Below, in pieces: positions 59,673 through 64,000 of a DNA stretch of 64,000 bases. Below the pieces are notes generated by a model that did no database searches, was not told where the DNA came from, and saw nothing but the letters and a program-made list of their open reading frames with translations. The translations under genes were made by a program, and so were the position numbers. Source of the stretch: Paulownia fortunei (lineage: Eukaryota > Streptophyta > Magnoliopsida > Lamiales > Paulowniaceae); assembly GCA_019321725.1 (NCBI GenBank), contig CM033111.1, forward strand, positions 5,704,001 to 5,768,000. Direction: 5' to 3'. The first letter of the stretch is position 1, and each line of letters opens with the position of its first letter.

Positions 59673-62600
59673 GTACTTTTCTCTGCCTAATGCCTATCAT
59701 TTCATGTTTAGCTAATTTTCTCTGCCAATTTTGTGGTTTTCAATCCTCAAAATCTATTACATTGCTTCTAATAACCAAATTTGGTTTGAACTAATCTTAT
59801 TTTTTGAAGCAGCAGATATGATGGGAACTGTTTATGTGATATCACTGTCTGGATGCAATGCTAAATATGAAAGCAATAGTCAGAAGCTTTTAAACAAATT
59901 ACCAGTGTCAACACTGTGCCTGTCAGACTTCTTGTCAGAAATTGTGAGGAAAAGAAATCTGTTTTGTTCATCTGATTCAATAAAATAAATATAAGTATAA
60001 TTTTAACCAACAAGGGAAAGTATTGACTTTCCCGAACCTACTCCCTCAATCAGGGAACTACCAAAAATTTAAAAAGGGGAAATCTCTTAAACTTGGTAAA
60101 CGCACAGAAAACAGAGACTACACAAACTAAGGAATTGATTTTCCTGATATGGAAGATATCGAATACAAGTTGACTTTGGCACTTCCTCTTAAGTCTAGGA
60201 ATGTTTGGAACACATGATTGCTAAGCCCTTTTGTAAGAACACTGGCTCAGTTGAGAGTTACATGGAACATAAGGTGTGTCGGTGAGACCACTTTCGAGCA
60301 TCTCTTTGATAAAACGTCTATCCACTTCGATGTGCTTAGTCCAATCAGGGTTATGAGCTATGATAATTGCAGACTTGTTGTCAGTTGTCACAATAGAGTC
60401 TCATAAGTCCTTCTCACTTGACTTTCAGGTCTTCTAGGATGAATTTCAGGCATAGTAAATCGCATACTCCCTGTGCAATTGCCCGGAACTAGGATTTTGG
60501 CGCTTGATCTTGCTACCACATTTTGTTTCTTGCTCCTCCAGGTGACTAATTCCCGTGGTAGATCTTCTATCAACTACTAAACTAGCATAGGCTGCATTCG
60601 TGTAGGCTTCGAGTGCAAGTCTTTCACTTATTCTAAATAGAATCCCCTTTCTTGGAGACCCCTTTAGATAGTGCAAGATCAGGTAAATAGCTTGTAGGTG
60701 CACCTCCTTAGGATTGTGCATGAATTGACTAACCACACTTACTGCGTATGCATAGGTTATGTAAGACAGTGTCTAGGAAAGGTAGTCAAGCTTGCCGACC
60801 AATCTTCGATATATTTCCTTGATAGCCGTATCATCTTCAGCTTCTCCAAGTTTGTGATTACGATCCATTGGTGTGCTAGACGGTTTGCATGCTAACTTAC
60901 ATGTGTCCTTTAAAAGATAGTGATGTACTTTTGTTGTGACATGAAAATTCCTTTGCTTTGACTATGATACTTCGATGCCTAGGAAATATTTCAAGATTCT
61001 TAGTTCTTTTATCTCAAACTCCCTTCCTAGATGTTGCCCCAATCTCTGTCTCTCCTCTTAATTATGTTCTATCCCTATAATGTTATTAGCACACACAATG
61101 AGTGTAGTAACTCCCTTTAAGGCCGATTATCTGATGAACAAGCCTATGCCTGCCATTGCTATTGTGAACCTTGCAAACCAAACCAAGCTCTGGGCGATTG
61201 TTTTAAGGTATATAATACCTTCTTCAATTTGCATACCTTATTAGGGGCCATGTTCTTGTCATAACTAGGCGGAATGCCCCTTTATATCTCTTCTAATTAA
61301 AATTGACAGCAAGAGATAATAAAATTCTTACTTTGTTCATCTTTGCAACGGGAGCAAATGTCTCCTGACAATCTATCCCATATGTTTAAGTGTATCCCTT
61401 GGCTACCAACTTTCCTTTATACCTTTCTAGTGAGCCGTCGGCTTTGTACCTTGTGATGAATACCCATTTGCAATCCTATTGGTCTTTTTCCTCGTGGCAA
61501 GTCCTTGATCTCCTATGTGTTACCAAAGCCTGCATTTCCACATTCATATCATTTTTCTAATTTTCACACGTTAAAGCCTCAGATAGTGTTGTGGGGATAG
61601 ATACAGTGTTGAGATTTGTGAGGACGATTTTTTTTATGGAGAACACTTTTGGAAAGACACAATGGGATGTAGGATATAGTGGGTGTTTGGTGCATTCTCT
61701 CATTTCCGTTTTAGTTGCAATAGTTAAATCGGTATTGGGTGAAGAATCAGTGGGTAAATAGATAGGGTTGGGCATTGTTACCTCGTTTCCAGAATTAGGG
61801 TTTGATGCTCAAACTTACCTCGGTTTCGGAGTTGGATCTTTTCTTCTTGAGTACACTTGAGAGAACCGGTTGTGAGTAAAAGTCCTGTTGCCTATATCTT
61901 TTTGTTTTTCAAATTTTTGGGAGAGGTTTGGTGTTTGGTAATAGTGGAGGCTCGGTTTCTGGTGATAGATAAGACTTGGAATATTTCTAGTGATGGAAAA
62001 GACTCGGTAATAGGTTTAAGTCCAGATTTAGTGATAGCGATAGAACATAAGAGTGACTCGGTTATGGATAGATGAAGAAGGAAAAAATCCTTAGATTCCA
62101 CGATTGTTGTCTTGTCTCCCTCTGAATTTAAAAGGTTAAGTGATATATGATTCTGTTTCGACAAAGGTGACATCTGCAGAGAAATTTTTTGGTAGGAGGA
62201 TGATAAGAGTTATAGTTCTTTTGAGTTGAGGCGTACCCGACAATAATGGTTTTAAGAGCTCTTGGACCAACTTCCCTTTGTTTTGAATATGAACAAATGA
62301 GATGCTCCTAAATACTCTAGGGACAAGATGATCTGTTGTACTAAGGTTTGGGTAAAACCATAATAAGAGTTGCAAGGACTCTTGGAGCTAATTTCGTAGG
62401 TAATATGTTTATGATATGTGTGGCTATAAGAACCGCTTCTCTCCAATTATTTTTGGAACATTTCTTTGAAACAAGAAAGCTCGAGTTCTGGAAAGGAAGT
62501 GGTTGTTATTTCTTTCTACCACCCTATTTTGTTATGGGGTGTAGACACAGGGTGACTTATGGATAATCCCCTCTTTTTGGAGAAATGAAGATGGTGTTTG

Positions 62601-64000
62601 GTTGAAATAATCCCTGCATTATCTGACAAAAACTTTTAATGTTGACCCTAAATTGATATTTTACCATAGAGTGAAAAATTAGTAGGATCTCACTTACCTC
62701 AGCCTTTGATTTGAGTAAGAAGATCTATATGACCCTAGTGCAATTATCGATAAAGGATACAAACCATCGTGCCCCATAAATATTTGAAATTGGAGATGGT
62801 CCCAAATGTCACTATGAATTAAATCAAAAGGTTTGAGCTTTTTTTATTACTAATAGGAAAAGTTGCACGTTTGTGCTTTGCAAGATCCCAAGTATCACAA
62901 TTTAACATTTTTCTATCTACTCCTTTGAACAAAGAAGGAAACATAAGTTCAAAGTTTTCAAAGGAAAGATGCTTGAGTCTAGAGTGATGAAGCTAAATCA
63001 TGCCTTTATTAGTTGAGTGGTTCTCAAATAGGAGGGTTAGAGGTTGGTTAGACTTGCTGACATTCGGCTTTTTAAGTTCCTCAAGATAGTATAGACCGCC
63101 CTTCTCCTTAGCAAGTCCAATTATCATTCCCGAATCCTAATCCTAAAATAGATAATGAGTTGGGAAGAAAGTTACTTTACTATTCAAATCCCGACAGAGT
63201 TTGGTTTTGTTTCTCCACTTGGGTTCTCACCTTTTGATCCACGGTTTCCTCCATTAGTCAACATTGCTGAGGTTGGGTTTGGGCTCCAACATCACACCCA
63301 GTCTACTTTCTTCAGCGAAGATAATTGAAACAACTTTATTTGGTGGAGGTAAATCATCTTTCCCTAAAATTTGGACTCTAACTAGATCAAACTCAGCGCC
63401 GCTAGGAAGTCGTAGGTTCGATCCTTCTCTACGAAGGCTTTCAAAGTCGTTGCATCATCACTGTTCTTCATGTCCACAACCCGATAGTGATCCATCTCTT
63501 GCCATTAGAATCCCTTGCTTAGTCGATGTTGTCTTGATATCAACTCATAAATTTCGGCTGCATCTTTAACTTTCGAGTAAGTTTGTTGAATTGAATCCCA
63601 AATATCTTTCGCCGTGGGTAAGAACATGCATCACTGATTTCGGGGGCCATCGAATTCCAAAGCCATGCCATTATCATGGAGTCTTGCTCATCCCATGTCA
63701 CATATTTTGGGTCCCCTTCCTTCGGCCCTATTCCTAGGAGATAACTGAGTTTCCTTTTTCCCTTGAGGATTTTTCGAACTAATTGCTACCACTTCAGATA
63801 ATACTTTCTATTAAGACGGCCTACTGCGGGCTAAAAAATAAGACAGGAAAATTGAGAAAAAAGAAAAAAAAAGTGAAAAAAATGACTACTCATGAAAATG
63901 CTTGCAAGCTGTGGAATTTTAATGGCAAGATCTATTAATGTGAGAGTTTATTGCATGGTGTAAATTTGGAGATGACCCTTGGTAGGGGAAGTAGAAGTAC
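59673..64000 (+). other. SOS1 intron 9 (3' end outside window)
   Basis: Starts with donor GTACTTTT after exon 9. The first about 330 bases are ordinary AT-rich intron, the rest is the copia element. The expected next block of SOS1 (the EMVAYIANT segment of the family) is not found, so the gene either continues beyond the window or is cut here. Confidence 0.7.
60010..63840 (-). mobile_element. Decayed Ty1/copia LTR retrotransposon, antisense within SOS1 intron 9
   Basis: Read on the minus strand the order is gag, integrase, reverse transcriptase, RNase H, which is the copia order. A gag domain with KEGDPKYVTWDEQDSM lies at about 63600-63740; integrase words FDLIHSDIWGP at about 62810-62850; reverse transcriptase words CKWVFITRYKADGSLERYKG at about 61410-61480; and the RNase H region with AIYLILHYLKGSP and VDRRSTTG at about 60540-60700. 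Stops and frame shifts break all four, so it cannot be autonomous. LTRs were not delimited; TGTTGG-like bases at about 60007-60012 on the minus strand could mark the 3' LTR start. The 5' part may continue past 64000. Confidence 0.9.

Noticed and set aside
59820..60000. Search for SOS1 exon 10 in the DNA between exon 9 and the copia relic
   Set aside because: The frame at 59731-59988 does not contain the conserved segment expected after exon 9, and no junction keeps phase.
63405..63440. TCGTAGGTTCGATCCTTC, which resembles the T arm of a tRNA
   Set aside because: No acceptor stem or D arm around it, and it falls in the gag part of the copia relic.
1..64000. CRISPR arrays, bacterial-type operons, phage or defence systems
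   Set aside because: All genes are plant nuclear genes with introns. Repeats found are microsatellites, transposon relics or segmental duplications, none with regular repeat-spacer structure.

Overview
The window is nuclear DNA of a eudicot plant. Genes are split by many AT-rich GT-AG introns, intergenic spaces are AT-rich and full of microsatellites, and every recognisable protein belongs to a plant family. The species cannot be named from the sequence alone.

Layout, left to right: (1) the 3' end of a BRI1-like receptor kinase gene, closest to BRL2/VH1 (+, 2-1441, cut by the window edge); (2) an 11-exon DUF1664 coiled-coil membrane protein gene (+, 3073-14929) with a GC-AG intron and a 3.9 kb intron full of degenerate repeats; (3) three tandem CASP-like genes of the 4D type (+, 16847-17769, 20693-21604, 23229-24043), the first two lying in a recent tandem segmental duplication; (4) a PHD-finger gene of the MS1/MMD1 family (-, 24211-26639) converging on the third CASPL gene; (5) a class I BASIC PENTACYSTEINE gene (+, 30160-31002) with a CT/GA-rich leader and a probable leader intron; (6) an intronless ANTH/ENTH clathrin-assembly gene (-, 34416-35525); (7) an 11-exon IAR1-type ZIP metal transporter gene (-, 37460-46944), preceded in its probable leader by a 35-codon ORF for a one-helix membrane peptide (47019-47126); (8) the first nine exons of a SOS1-type plasma-membrane Na+/H+ antiporter (+, from 52684), whose last visible intron contains a decayed antisense Ty1/copia element and runs off the window.

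Exon models were made by hand. Reading frame is kept across every junction and the joined proteins agree with the families as I know them. The genes do not form one pathway. Their order is informative, though: IAR1, a clathrin-assembly gene and a BPC gene are neighbours on Arabidopsis chromosome 1 (At1g68100-At1g68120), while PHD, clathrin-assembly, BPC1, BRL2 and SOS1 genes cluster at At2g01810-At2g01980. The window looks like a less fractionated version of the block that gave rise to both.

I see no CRISPR array, operon or other prokaryote-style system. The points most worth checking are the membrane microprotein ORF upstream of IAR1, the CASPL duplication, the G-rich inverted-repeat element shared by the IAR1-SOS1 spacer and SOS1 intron 3, the GAGA-rich BPC leader and the copia insertion in SOS1.
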